Positions 10,121 through 18,661 are shown, numbered from the stretch's first letter. The stretch is DNA of 64,000 nt from Ignavibacteria bacterium (GCA_013298775.1 JAAFIV010000006.1:1-64000), one strand, 5' to 3'. Notes: generated from the sequence alone by a model not told the origin. Translations and numbers: made by a program.

Positions 10121-10408
10121 ATGGGTAACGACCCAAGAATTATTGAGCTTTTAAGCGAAATGCTCATTGAGCAACGTCAGACAAATCAGCGTTTAGAAGG
10201 TGTTGAACGCGAACTTTCAGGCGTGAAGCATGAAATTTCGGAACTAAAGCACCAGCAAGAAATTACAAATATCAAACAAGATGCAATGATTGATGAACTT
10301 GGGCGTTTGCGCAAAGCATTGGTGCAGGTTGCAGAAGGTTCTGGCGTAGGCTTTGAAAAAATTGATGACCATGAACGCCGCATAAAAGCTCTCGAAGCGC
10401 GATTGTAA
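10121..10408 (+). CDS. Small coiled-coil protein of unknown function
   Basis: The 95-residue product is almost entirely predicted heptad-rich helix (RLEGVERELSGVKHEISELK and RIKALEARL), with no transmembrane segment or signal peptide. ATG 10121 is preceded by GGAGAAGTG, a good ribosome-binding site. It lies 92 bp after nuoG, inside the complex I gene cluster. No family is recognised; a role in complex I is only suggested by position. Confidence 0.65.
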   Translation: MGNDPRIIELLSEMLIEQRQTNQRLEGVERELSGVKHEISELKHQQEITNIKQDAMIDELGRLRKALVQVAEGSGVGFEKIDDHERRIKALEARL

Positions 10409-10462
10409 GCATTGTAACTATCCCGCAGTTTTCCATCATTTTTGAATTATTTTCTCCTCATC

Positions 10463-10984
10463 ATGGATTTCAACCGCGAAGAAAATTTTGCCGCCTTTGT
10501 TACCAAGAAAGTGGATTATTACTTGGGTAAATGGGAATTGTTCGAGCGTTCTTCGGAGAAAATTTCGTGGAATTGGTCGGCATTTTTGTTTTCCACGTAT
10601 TGGATGATGTACCGCCGAATGTACGTTCCTGCGGTTGCTGTCTTTGCTGCAAGCCGCATCGTGAAATACGTGATTGCCCTCAGCGGTGGACGCGCCTATC
10701 GCCTGACGACCATTCTTTTTTCGGTCGCAATCGGGATGCTTGGTAATTACATTTACTATGCCTATACATCAAGCAAAATCGCGGATGTAGCCGATACCGC
10801 CAGCACCGACGACCCCGCCGTTATCGGGCGCACCTTACGCGAAATAGGCGGCACGTCGTGGCTCTGGATGTGGCTCCTCGTCTTCGTGGGCGGCGCGGTA
10901 GATACGCTCTTGAAAAAAGCACTCTTGAACCGCGCAGTATCGCTAGAAAATTTCGATGCTGATACGATTTGGGATGTGTTGTAA
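10463..10984 (+). CDS. DUF2628-like membrane protein
   Basis: The 173-residue product contains the pattern SWNWSAFLFSTYWMMYRRMY (residues about 33-52), typical of DUF2628 proteins, followed by three hydrophobic segments. The family has no assigned biochemical activity. ATG 10463 was preferred over a TTG seven codons upstream. It sits between nuoG and nuoH together with the coiled-coil gene, and its role there is unknown. Confidence 0.72.
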   Translation: MDFNREENFAAFVTKKVDYYLGKWELFERSSEKISWNWSAFLFSTYWMMYRRMYVPAVAVFAASRIVKYVIALSGGRAYRLTTILFSVAIGMLGNYIYYAYTSSKIADVADTASTDDPAVIGRTLREIGGTSWLWMWLLVFVGGAVDTLLKKALLNRAVSLENFDADTIWDVL

Positions 10985-11016
10985 AAATTCAAATTACAGT
11001 AAAACTTCTTTTAGTA

Positions 11017-11105
11017 GTGGCACAGACATTCTTGTCTGTGAGTGTTAGTGAAGGTTTGAGGAGAGAAACACAGACAGGAATGTCTGTGCCACTGAAGCCT
11101 GATTT
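11017..11105. repeat. Degenerate core of the 151-bp element family
   Basis: This copy holds the paired core (GTGGCACAGACATTC and GAATGTCTGTGCCAC) and the adjacent GAAGCCTGATTTT of the 151-bp family. The TGTACACGAC ends are eroded, leaving only AAAACTTC and GAGTTTT. It lies between the DUF2628-like gene and nuoH. Confidence 0.85.
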
Positions 11106-11190
11106 TAACGACCATTCAAGAGTTTTATTGCGATGAAACTCAACGATATTGCAAAATATACTCTTCTCACCCGCATAAATACTTGCTTCT

Positions 11191-12243
11191 ATGGACTTCC
11201 TCACACTCTGTCTGGTGTCGCTCTTGAAAGGCGCACTCGTGTTGTTTCTCGTCATGCTGCCGGGCGCGATTATTTCCGTGTATTCGGAGCGGCGCGTGGC
11301 TGCCTTTATCCAGCAGCGATTGGGTCCGAACCGCGTTGGTCCATTCGGCTTGATGCAAGCATTTGCCGATGTTGCCAAGCTCATTTTCAAAGAAGATGTT
11401 GTGCCGTCGGAAGCAAATAAATTTTTTCACTCGCTCGCGCCGCTTATTGCGTGTACCACCACGCTCGCGCTCTTTGCCGTCATTCCCTTCGCAGACTACG
11501 TGATGATAAACGGAACCCGTATAGATATTGCGGTCGCGCCAAATATCAACCTTGCTGTGTTGTACATTTTGGCAGTGAGTTCGGTTGCAGTGTATGGCAT
11601 TACCTTTGCGGGCTGGTCGTCGGGCAATAAATACTCGCTCTTGGGCGCACTTCGCTCTTCGGCGCAGATGATTTCCTACGAACTTACGCTCGGCTCGTCG
11701 CTGATTGGAATTATTATGATGACAGGTTCGATGAATTTGGGTGATATTGTCCATGCGCAAGCAAATTTGAAATGGAATATCTTCTATCAACCGCTTGGCT
11801 TCTTGATTTTCCTCGTTGCGTCCTTTGCCGAGACCAATCGCGCACCCTTCGACCTTGTAGAAGCAGAGCCAGAGCTGGTTGGCGGCTATCACACGGAGTA
11901 TGCGGGCATGAAGTTCGGTTTGTTTATGTTGGTGGAATTTGTGCATACGATTATCGCGCCGTGTATCATTGTTACGCTGTTTTTGGGTGGTTGGCAGATT
12001 CCCGTTCCAACGTTTATTTTGAATGCTATCGGCATTTACGATGGCTCAATTCCAATGGTTCTGCTGCAACTCGGCTCATTCCTTGTGAAAGTCTTGGCAA
12101 TGATGTTTTTCTTTATCTGGGTTCGCTGGTCGCTTCCGCGCTTCCGCTACGACCAACTTATGAACTTGGGTTGGAAAGTAATGTTGCCGCTCTCGCTTGT
12201 AAACATCATCATTACAGCGATTGTGGTGTATTTTACAAAGTAA
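11191..12243 (+). CDS. nuoH: NADH-quinone oxidoreductase subunit H (NuoH)
   Basis: NuoH is the membrane subunit at the foot of complex I that forms much of the quinone channel. The 350 residues have eight or so hydrophobic spans and the family signatures SERRVAAFIQQRLGPNRVGP (32-51), SYELTLG, and AETNRAPFDLVEAEPELVGG (about 215-234), the acidic loop lining the quinone chamber. The stop is 19 bp from the next gene (Uma2), so the two are probably cotranscribed. Confidence 0.97.
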   Translation: MDFLTLCLVSLLKGALVLFLVMLPGAIISVYSERRVAAFIQQRLGPNRVGPFGLMQAFADVAKLIFKEDVVPSEANKFFHSLAPLIACTTTLALFAVIPFADYVMINGTRIDIAVAPNINLAVLYILAVSSVAVYGITFAGWSSGNKYSLLGALRSSAQMISYELTLGSSLIGIIMMTGSMNLGDIVHAQANLKWNIFYQPLGFLIFLVASFAETNRAPFDLVEAEPELVGGYHTEYAGMKFGLFMLVEFVHTIIAPCIIVTLFLGGWQIPVPTFILNAIGIYDGSIPMVLLQLGSFLVKVLAMMFFFIWVRWSLPRFRYDQLMNLGWKVMLPLSLVNIIITAIVVYFTK

Positions 12244-12262
12244 ATTGCTTGAGGCTTTCCTT

Positions 12263-13045
12263 ATGCACATCGCTCAATCGTTTATAGGGCAAAAAAAATC
12301 GGGTAAAAGGGCTGAAGAAGCCTTCATTACTCGCTCTTTGGCAAAAAAAACTGCGCTGAATGACGTAGCAATGCCCAAGCGATTTGATTTCTCGGTGAAC
12401 GATATGCAGAAAATGGCGAAACTCGGCATGATTCCTCAGCGTGGCGTTGAGCTTGTCGGTGGTGATGTTATGTTTGGCGCACGACGCAAACGCTTTTCGA
12501 TTGAGGAATATTACCAGCTTGCCGATGTAGGCATTCTACCGTCAAGCACTCGCGCCACAGAACTACTCAATGGAGATATTCTTACGATGAGTCCAGTTGG
12601 AAGCCGCCATTTTGCAGCCGTCGCAATGCTGCAATATCATTTGCATCAAGCACTTGGGAATGAGGCGTGTATTGCCGTTCAAAGCACGATTTTACTTCCG
12701 CTTTTTCGTTCTGCACCAGAACCAGATATTGCCATTCTTCGTTTTCGCAACGATTTTTATCGCCATGAATTACCAACAGCGAATGATGTTTTGCTGCTTA
12801 TTGAGGTCGCTGATTCCACGCTCAAATACGATAGCGGCGTAAAAGCGAAACGCTATGCAATGTCGGGCATTTCGGAATTGTGGATTGTTGATGTGCGGCG
12901 GAGACAACTGGAACTATGCCGCAAGCCCTCCAATAAAGGCTTCACAGAGCGCAGAATCATTGCCAACGACGAGACTATTCACCTTGCGGCATTACCACAT
13001 CATTCCTTCAAAGCCGCAACGCTCCTTGGTACAGAGATTGAATAA
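12263..13045 (+). CDS. Uma2 family (DUF820) putative endonuclease
   Basis: Uma2 proteins share the PD-(D/E)XK fold and are abundant in cyanobacteria and some FCB bacteria; their cellular role is unknown. The 260-residue product has RFSIEEYYQLADVGIL, TELLNGDIL, APEPDIAIL, VLLLIEVADSTLKYD (active-site D and E-x-[AK] region), and KAKRYAMSGISELWIVD, all typical of the family. The N-terminal 45 residues are extra. It starts 19 bp after nuoH and ends 58 bp before nuoI, so it lies inside the complex I transcription unit. This is unlikely to be its original location. Confidence 0.88.
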   Translation: MHIAQSFIGQKKSGKRAEEAFITRSLAKKTALNDVAMPKRFDFSVNDMQKMAKLGMIPQRGVELVGGDVMFGARRKRFSIEEYYQLADVGILPSSTRATELLNGDILTMSPVGSRHFAAVAMLQYHLHQALGNEACIAVQSTILLPLFRSAPEPDIAILRFRNDFYRHELPTANDVLLLIEVADSTLKYDSGVKAKRYAMSGISELWIVDVRRRQLELCRKPSNKGFTERRIIANDETIHLAALPHHSFKAATLLGTEIE

Positions 13046-13103
13046 ATGACACGAACTTTCATCACACCTTGCAACCATTTGTAAATACTATTCTTCAAGC
13101 ACT

Positions 13104-13628
13104 ATGGCAAATATCAACATCAATACTCGCGCACAGAAAATGACGTTTTGGGAAAAAATCTATCTTCCTGAAATTGCCAAAGGTCTGTCGCTGACGTTTA
13201 AGCAAATTTTCGAGCCGAAAATTACCCGCTCCTATCCCGAAGAACGCTTTGAGCCAACGGGGTCGTATCGTGGTCGTCCAGTGCTGGTGCTGGAAGAAGA
13301 AGGCGAACGCTGTGTGGCGTGCGGCTTGTGTTCGCGGGTGTGTCCAGCACTTGCTATCGAAGTGCAAGCGGGCGAAACGCTCACACGCGACAAAGAACGC
13401 TATCCAGCAAAGTTTGAAATCAATATGTTGCGCTGCATTTTCTGTGGTTTTTGCGAGGAAGTCTGCCCCGAAGAGGCAATCGTGATGAGCAAAGATTATG
13501 AAATGGTCTATCAAAACCGTGAAGATGCTATCTTGGGCAAGGATAAACTACTCGTGCCAGTGGCGCAGTTGCAAGACCGCTTGGAGTATTTGCGGACGCA
13601 CCAATACTACGAGCCGAAAGCGGCGTAA
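13104..13628 (+). CDS. nuoI: NADH-quinone oxidoreductase subunit I (NuoI)
   Basis: NuoI is the ferredoxin-like subunit carrying clusters N6a and N6b. The 174-residue protein has two classical 4Fe-4S motifs, with C70/C73/C76/C80 (CVACGLCSRVCP) and C111/C114/C117/C121 (CIFCGFCEEVCP), a normal length, and the N-terminal amphipathic region. It closes the local nuo cluster and is followed by a strong terminator at 13701-13742. Confidence 0.96.
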   Translation: MANININTRAQKMTFWEKIYLPEIAKGLSLTFKQIFEPKITRSYPEERFEPTGSYRGRPVLVLEEEGERCVACGLCSRVCPALAIEVQAGETLTRDKERYPAKFEINMLRCIFCGFCEEVCPEEAIVMSKDYEMVYQNREDAILGKDKLLVPVAQLQDRLEYLRTHQYYEPKAA

Positions 13629-13700
13629 ATACTAGACTTTCAAATGGGAAAAGGTAGTTCCTTTATCCAATCAACAGCATTTGAAAATGAACATAAAAAA

Positions 13701-13742
13701 AAACCGTAGAGACAGCACAAAGACTGTCTTTACGGTTTTTTT
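13701..13742. terminator. Bidirectional terminator between nuoI and the PAS/MCP gene
   Basis: AAACCGTAGAGACAG (13701-13715) pairs with CTGTCTTTACGGTTT (one mismatch). An A run precedes it and a T run follows, so it can end both nuoI (plus) and the convergent minus-strand gene ending at 13781. Confidence 0.9.
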
Positions 13743-13780
13743 GTTTTTGCAATCTTTACAATAAAATTGCGTACAATTTT

Positions 13781-14437
13781 TTAGAATTGCAAGAGTTTAC
13801 GGAATTCGCGCATAAGGCTCTGAATGCGGCTGAGAGACGATTTAGAGCGTACGGCAAGGTTTTGTACCTCATTTGCTACCACCGCGAAACCTGCGCCCTG
13901 TGCGCCAGCACGACTAGCTTCAATCGTGGCATTTACGGCAAGCAAGTTCAGCGATTTCAAAATACGGTCAATTTCGTTACCAGATTCCTCAATTTCCGCG
14001 CTTTTTGCAGCAAGAGTACGCAAGAGGTCGGAATTATCACCCTCGCGGCGGTCGTGGATGCGGAGAATCATCCCCTGCAAGCCCATGAGTTTGCCGCCCT
14101 CAGACACTCCGCGCCCGTGTTCATGCACCCATGCTGGCGAGCCATCGCGGCGAACAATACGATATTCCACATCCCAATCCACATTGCTTTTGATTGCCGA
14201 TGAAATCATGCTATCAACCATTACGCGGTCTTCAGGGTGAATTACCGATGAAAACGTGCGATTGCGCCCATTAACAAAGTCATTTGCTTCAAAGCCCGTC
14301 AGATGGCGCACGGAGTCGGAAATATATTGAATGGTGTAGCTTTCATCAGCCTTGCAACTATACACACAGCCCTCTAAATGCGCTACCACCGACTGCATCA
14401 GGCTGCTCACCTCGTTTGTGCTAAAATCCATAGCCAA
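13781..14437 (-). CDS. Soluble PAS protein with minimal chemoreceptor signalling tip
   Basis: The 218-residue protein has a PAS domain (about 20-130, with the PAC-like VEYRIVRRDGSPAWV) joined by a short helix to a segment matching only the hairpin tip of methyl-accepting chemotaxis proteins: LNLLAVNATIEASRAGAQGA (163-182), then GFAVVANEVQNLAVRS. It has no transmembrane helix, no HAMP domain and none of the long methylation helices, and it ends 20 residues after the tip. It may bind CheA/CheW-like partners as a cytoplasmic sensor. No che genes are in the window. The start could be ATG 14437 or ATG 14431. Confidence 0.8.
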   Translation of the reverse strand: MAMDFSTNEVSSLMQSVVAHLEGCVYSCKADESYTIQYISDSVRHLTGFEANDFVNGRNRTFSSVIHPEDRVMVDSMISSAIKSNVDWDVEYRIVRRDGSPAWVHEHGRGVSEGGKLMGLQGMILRIHDRREGDNSDLLRTLAAKSAEIEESGNEIDRILKSLNLLAVNATIEASRAGAQGAGFAVVANEVQNLAVRSKSSLSRIQSLMREFRKLLQF

Positions 14438-14503
14438 GTTCCTCTCTGGAAATTGCGTAAAATGTAAGTAAGAATTGAGTTATTTGCTTCGTAAACGTAT
14501 TGC

Positions 14504-16153
14504 TTAATCTTTTGCGTCGGGCGCATCATTACTGGGTTTGTCATTTGGTTTGTCAAATTTTTTATCGGCGAATTTTCTGTCACCAAACTTTTTGTCACCA
14601 AACTTTTTATCACCAAATTTCTTATCGCCGAATTTTTTATCACCAAACTTTCGGTCGCCAAACTTGTTATCGCCAAATTTTTTATCACCAAATTTTCGGT
14701 CACCAAATTTTTTATCGCCGAAACTGCGGTCGCCACGCTTATCATCAAATTTTCGGTCGCCAAACTTTTTCTCACCGAAACTACGGTCGCCGCCTTTATC
14801 ATCAAATTTTCGCTCCCCAAATTTCTTATCACCAAAACTGCGGTCGCCGCGTCTGTCATCGAACTTGCGTTCTCCAAATTTTTTATCGCCAAATTTCTTA
14901 TCACCAAATTTTTTCTCACCAAAACTGCGGTCGCCGCGTCTATCCTCGAATTTGCGTTCCCCAAACCTTTTCTCCCCAAATTTCTTATCTCCAAAATTTT
15001 TATCGCCAAATTTTTTCTCGCCATCGGGAGCTTCGCCGCGAGGTTCGGAGCGGTCTTCAAAGCGTTTTGCTTCAAATTTGCGGTCGGTAAAATTCCGCTC
15101 GCCAAATTTCTTATCTCCAAACTTTCGGTCACCGAATTTCTTATCTCCAAACTTTCGGTCACCAAATTTCTTATCTCCAAAACTTTTCTTCTCGAAGCTA
15201 CGCTCGCCACGAGGTTCAAAGCGGCGTTCAGAGCGAGCTTCTGCAGGTGCGGAGTATTTCGCACTGGATTTCGTTGCATTTTTATCGCCTTCAAAACAGA
15301 AGACAAACTCGCCTTTGAAACGCAAAACAAGAAATTTCGTGTACAATTCGCTGACTGTGCCGTAATGGTGCGTTTCGGTGTCCATCGTAAGATTGCACCC
15401 CAAGTACGCACGGCGCGTGGGCATGATTTGCCGAGCGGCTTCGAGCAAAGGAACAAGACGATATGGCGTTTCGAGCAATACAACAGTACGCGGCTCGTCT
15501 GCAAGCCGCTTCAATTCTTGGATGCGCTCGGCTGGCTCGCGGCTGACAAAGCCCGCAAAAACGAAGGAGTCCATCGGCAGACCGCTTGTAACAAGGGCAG
15601 TCATAATGCTAGACGCGCCTGGCACTGCTTTTATCGCAATACCTTTTTCAATACAGCGACGAACAAGCTGTGCGCCTGGGTCAGCAAAGAGCGGCGTGCC
15701 AGCATCGGAGACGAGTGCGAGCGATTTTCCTTGCTGAAGCAACGTGAGCAATGCACCTGTTTGTGTAGCTTCGTTGTGTTCGTTTAATTCTTCGAGCTTT
15801 TTGGTAATTTTATTCTCATGCAAAAGTCGCGCCACTGTTTTACCTTCTTCGCCAACCACGACATCCGCCATTTTCAGTGTTTTCACAGCGCGGGCAGTCA
15901 TATCCTCGCTATTACCAATGTGAGAAGAGACCAAAAACAAGGTGCCACTCTTCTGCGCATTTGGTTTTTCCTTGTCTGCGGCGGCTTCGGCGTTGTGAAG
16001 AAACTCCGAAGGTATGAAATTCTCCAAAGCAGCAGTTTCGGAAATATTCTCAGTGTTTTCGGATGCGGTATCGCTTTGTGTTGCGGTGGTAAGTCCAGTA
16101 TCAGCATTGAGTTCCGTATCGGCATTGAACTCGGTATTTGTCGCTATGTTCAT
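14504..16153 (-). CDS. RsmI-like SAM methyltransferase with long KFGD-repeat tail
   Basis: Residues about 70-290 form a tetrapyrrole-methylase-fold domain of the RsmI type, which 2'-O-methylates C1402 of 16S rRNA. Signatures are LFLVSSHIGNSEDMTARA, SDAGTPLFADPG (149-160), AVPGASS, and LETPYRL. An acidic, low-complexity 65-residue N-terminal extension precedes it. From about residue 310 to 540 the chain is a disordered tail of roughly 38 phenylalanines in [K/R]-[K/R]-F-G-[D/E] units, with a higher-order RGDRSFG repeat. Typical RsmI is about 280 residues and lacks this tail. Because the catalytic half is divergent, I give no symbol. Confidence 0.85.
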   Translation of the reverse strand: MNIATNTEFNADTELNADTGLTTATQSDTASENTENISETAALENFIPSEFLHNAEAAADKEKPNAQKSGTLFLVSSHIGNSEDMTARAVKTLKMADVVVGEEGKTVARLLHENKITKKLEELNEHNEATQTGALLTLLQQGKSLALVSDAGTPLFADPGAQLVRRCIEKGIAIKAVPGASSIMTALVTSGLPMDSFVFAGFVSREPAERIQELKRLADEPRTVVLLETPYRLVPLLEAARQIMPTRRAYLGCNLTMDTETHHYGTVSELYTKFLVLRFKGEFVFCFEGDKNATKSSAKYSAPAEARSERRFEPRGERSFEKKSFGDKKFGDRKFGDKKFGDRKFGDKKFGERNFTDRKFEAKRFEDRSEPRGEAPDGEKKFGDKNFGDKKFGEKRFGERKFEDRRGDRSFGEKKFGDKKFGDKKFGERKFDDRRGDRSFGDKKFGERKFDDKGGDRSFGEKKFGDRKFDDKRGDRSFGDKKFGDRKFGDKKFGDNKFGDRKFGDKKFGDKKFGDKKFGDKKFGDRKFADKKFDKPNDKPSNDAPDAKD

Positions 16154-16203
16154 CGGTCGGGAAAAAAGGTGAGAGAGGTAAAAATCGCACAGTCGAAAAG
16201 ATA

Positions 16204-16251
16204 CATAAAAAAACGGCTCTGAGAGCAGAAATAATGCAATCAGAGCCGCAA
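16204..16251 (-). terminator. Rho-independent terminator of ssb
   Basis: On the minus strand CGGCTCTGA (16248-16240) pairs with TCAGAGCCG (16222-16214) and is followed by a run of seven T. It lies between ssb and the RsmI-like gene. Confidence 0.9.
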
Positions 16252-16307
16252 ATCTACGGAAATTCCGTTATTTTTATGCACGACTTTTCTGTCGTCAAAA
16301 CTTCGTC

Positions 16308-16736
16308 TTAAAAAGGCAGTTCTTCGTCGGACGGGCTGGAATCATTCACACTCGCACTGTTCAAAGACGTTTCGGCGTAATGTTGGACAAATTCATCCGC
16401 GTTTTTGCGTCCATCCAGAAGCAAAACGTTGTCGGCTACAATCTCGGTGACGTAGCGTTTTTCACCGTTTTTCTCATAGGAACGCGTTTGAATCTTGCCT
16501 TCCACCAAAAGACGTGAGCCTTTTTTGACAATTTCTTGAATAATTTCTGCAAGTTTGCGCCATGCAACGACGTTGTGCCAATCGGTGCGCTCTTGTGGCG
16601 AACCGTCTTTATCTTTCCACATTTCCGATGTGGCAAGTGCAAAGGTTGCAACCGGAACCCCGCTTGTCGTATAGCGCACTTCCGGGTCTTTTCCAACGTT
16701 CCCGATGAGAACAACACGGTTAAATCCACGAGACAT
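16308..16736 (-). CDS. ssb: Single-stranded DNA-binding protein
   Basis: SSB coats single-stranded DNA in replication and repair. The 142 residues comprise the OB fold (NRVVLIGNVGKDPEVRYT at the N-terminus, TDWHNVVAWRKLAEI in the middle, RSYEKNGEKRYVTEIVADNV) and a short linker ending in the acidic tip DEELPF that binds partner proteins. Length and tail are typical. It is followed by its own terminator. Upstream (16737-17319) no gene is found. Confidence 0.97.
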   Translation of the reverse strand: MSRGFNRVVLIGNVGKDPEVRYTTSGVPVATFALATSEMWKDKDGSPQERTDWHNVVAWRKLAEIIQEIVKKGSRLLVEGKIQTRSYEKNGEKRYVTEIVADNVLLLDGRKNADEFVQHYAETSLNSASVNDSSPSDEELPF

Positions 16737-17319
16737 AAAAGCCTCCGCTTTTTCTGGGAATAAGTGTGGTGAAGGAGAGTAATTGCAAGGTCTGAAGAAG
16801 AAATCTGAAAAGAAAAGGAAATTGACCTTTTTTCAGCACTTGTAGGGCGAATCTACAACAAAAAAAATCAGCGAAAAAGTGCAATAAGATAGTAGCAATT
16901 TTCAGCCAAACGTGTCGGTTTTATGCGGTGTTGTTTGATGAAAGAGAGAATGTGCGATGATGTAAAAAGAGGCTTTGAGGCAATGGTATCAACCGAAAGA
17001 TTTTCCCCTCGTCGTAGCTCTTTTCTCTCTCGGTACGCTTGGAGGAGGACTTCGTACAGAATGAGTTTTTATGCGGCTTTCAAGATTGTAGCTCAACTTC
17101 AATTTTAACGAAACCCCAATACTCATTGAAATAAAAAGTATTTTGTGCAATCTACTCCTATCTTGATGACACTGAGTTTTGACCCATTGTGCGTTTTCGT
17201 GATAACGATAATGAATTAAAGCCGCATTATTACTGGGTTGTAGCAGTTGCTGTTTGTTAGTACCATTTCCATTTGAAATCATTGTGAACCAGTAATTTTT
17301 CATTTGCTTCCAAAGAATT
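16737..17319. other. 580-bp region without a recognisable gene
   Basis: No family motif, tRNA fold or convincing reading frame is seen. It should contain the divergent promoters of ssb (minus) and the K+ channel gene (plus). A segment near 17065-17105 (AGTTTTTATGCGG ... CTCAACTTCAA) resembles one at 57921-57960, suggesting a further degenerate repeat. Confidence 0.5.
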
Positions 17320-17991
17320 ATGCGCACTTTCCGATTATTTCTCTACAAACGTAAGTACGAAGTCCTTTTGCTGGCATTGTTACAGCATTTGTTCATTGGT
17401 ATTGTTCTTCAGGATTTACAGTTTTATGCAAAGGTTATCTGGCCCATCAATATGCTTGTCTTGGGCATTGCCAGCGTCGGGATTTTTATTGAAAAAGGCA
17501 AATGGAAAAATGCTATTCGTACTGTCCTCGTTCTCCTTGTTCTCGCCTTTCCTCTGAGTTTGCCATTCTTGGGTAACTTGCCCTATTTTATGCTGACACT
17601 GAACATTTCGTATGTGATATTTTTTACCTTTATTTTTTGGGAAGTCGTACGATTCCTCATAAAGCCAAGCTATATCAACGCCGACGTGATTTCCGCTTCC
17701 GCTTGCGGGTACTTGCTACTCGTAGAAATAAGTGCTTTTTTGCTGCAAGCCTACTTTTATCATAATCCATTGTCATTTAAGGGAATAGACCCTACTGGCA
17801 CTGCCGCTTCCTACATTGATTTGGTGTATTTTTCCAGTATTACCATTACGAGTATTGGTTTTGGTGATATAACTCCGAATACGCCTCACACCAAGCTGGT
17901 TACGGCATTGTTTGGTATCGCGGGGCAGTTTTATTCGGTGGTACTTGTGGGTATTCTGATTAGCAAATTTTCTTCTCATTCGGACACGTAA
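17320..17991 (+). CDS. Two-pore-helix potassium channel family protein
   Basis: The 223-residue protein has about six hydrophobic segments and one pore loop, with the selectivity filter TSIGFGD at 177-183, the GFGD variant of the K+ channel signature. The C-terminal pair of helices around the filter is an ion-channel (Ion_trans_2) module. It has no RCK or cyclic-nucleotide domain. Long hydrophobic N-terminal segments suggest a six-helix arrangement without an obvious voltage-sensor arginine ladder. maf starts 32 bp downstream. Confidence 0.9.
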   Translation: MRTFRLFLYKRKYEVLLLALLQHLFIGIVLQDLQFYAKVIWPINMLVLGIASVGIFIEKGKWKNAIRTVLVLLVLAFPLSLPFLGNLPYFMLTLNISYVIFFTFIFWEVVRFLIKPSYINADVISASACGYLLLVEISAFLLQAYFYHNPLSFKGIDPTGTAASYIDLVYFSSITITSIGFGDITPNTPHTKLVTALFGIAGQFYSVVLVGILISKFSSHSDT

Positions 17992-18022
17992 ATTTTTGTA
18001 TCCTTTATTTTTTCATCACAAT

Positions 18023-18643
18023 ATGTCTCAAATAAAAACTCCCAAGAGCCGTACTCTAACGCTTTCTGCGCCGCTCGTGTTAGCATCGCAATCGCCGCGC
18101 CGTAAGAAATTATTGGAACAAATCGGTTTGGAATTTCGCGTGCAGGTGTCGGCGTTCGACGAGGAAAGCATTTCCGCGAGGAGCATGCACCCAAGCCAGT
18201 ATGTAGCGACCTTAGCAAGCGCGAAAGCCTCCATTGTCGCACAAACACTCACGTCTCCCGCAATTGTTCTTGGCGCAGACACGACCGTCGTTTTGGATGG
18301 AACAATTCTCAATAAACCAACCGATGCCGCCGATGCCGCACGAATGCTGGGTTTGCTGAGTAATCGCACCCATGAGGTGTTTACGGGGATTGCGCTGGTG
18401 GAATCTGGCGTGAAGCGCATTGTAACAGATGTTGTGCGCACAGAAGTGTGTTTTCGCGCTCTTGAAGACGAGGAAATTGCTGCGTACATTGCCAGTGGTT
18501 CACCGCTCGACAAGGCAGGTAGCTACGGCATTCAGGATGATTTTGGAGCTGTTTTTGTGAAGGAAATTCGCGGATGCTATTACAACGTTGTGGGGTTGCC
18601 ATTAGAGCGATTATACCAGCGTTTGCGGGAGTATTGTGCGTAA
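18023..18643 (+). CDS. maf: Maf family nucleotide pyrophosphatase
   Basis: Maf proteins hydrolyse dTTP, UTP or modified nucleoside triphosphates to monophosphates. The 206 residues show LVLASQSPRRKKLLEQIGL, FDEESI, GADTTVVLDGTILNKP, HEVFTGIAL, YIASGSPLDKAGSYGIQDD, and the C-terminal NVVGLPLERL, all conserved in the family. ATG 18023 was preferred to a TTG nine codons upstream. A T-tailed hairpin at 18828-18866 is the likely terminator, with a 124-bp repeat element in between. Confidence 0.95.
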   Translation: MSQIKTPKSRTLTLSAPLVLASQSPRRKKLLEQIGLEFRVQVSAFDEESISARSMHPSQYVATLASAKASIVAQTLTSPAIVLGADTTVVLDGTILNKPTDAADAARMLGLLSNRTHEVFTGIALVESGVKRIVTDVVRTEVCFRALEDEEIAAYIASGSPLDKAGSYGIQDDFGAVFVKEIRGCYYNVVGLPLERLYQRLREYCA

Positions 18644-18661
18644 ACGCCATAGGGTACCAAT

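Noticed and set aside
14540-15200. Repeat region resembling a CRISPR or satellite array
   Set aside because: The 15-bp units are contiguous, without spacers, and in frame with the methyltransferase gene; there are no cas genes.
14538-15365. A 275-residue plus-strand frame with SPNFLSPNF repeats opposite the RsmI-like gene
   Set aside because: It is the mirror of the 15-bp coding repeat of the minus-strand KFGD tail. The methyltransferase domain and start are clear on the minus strand only.
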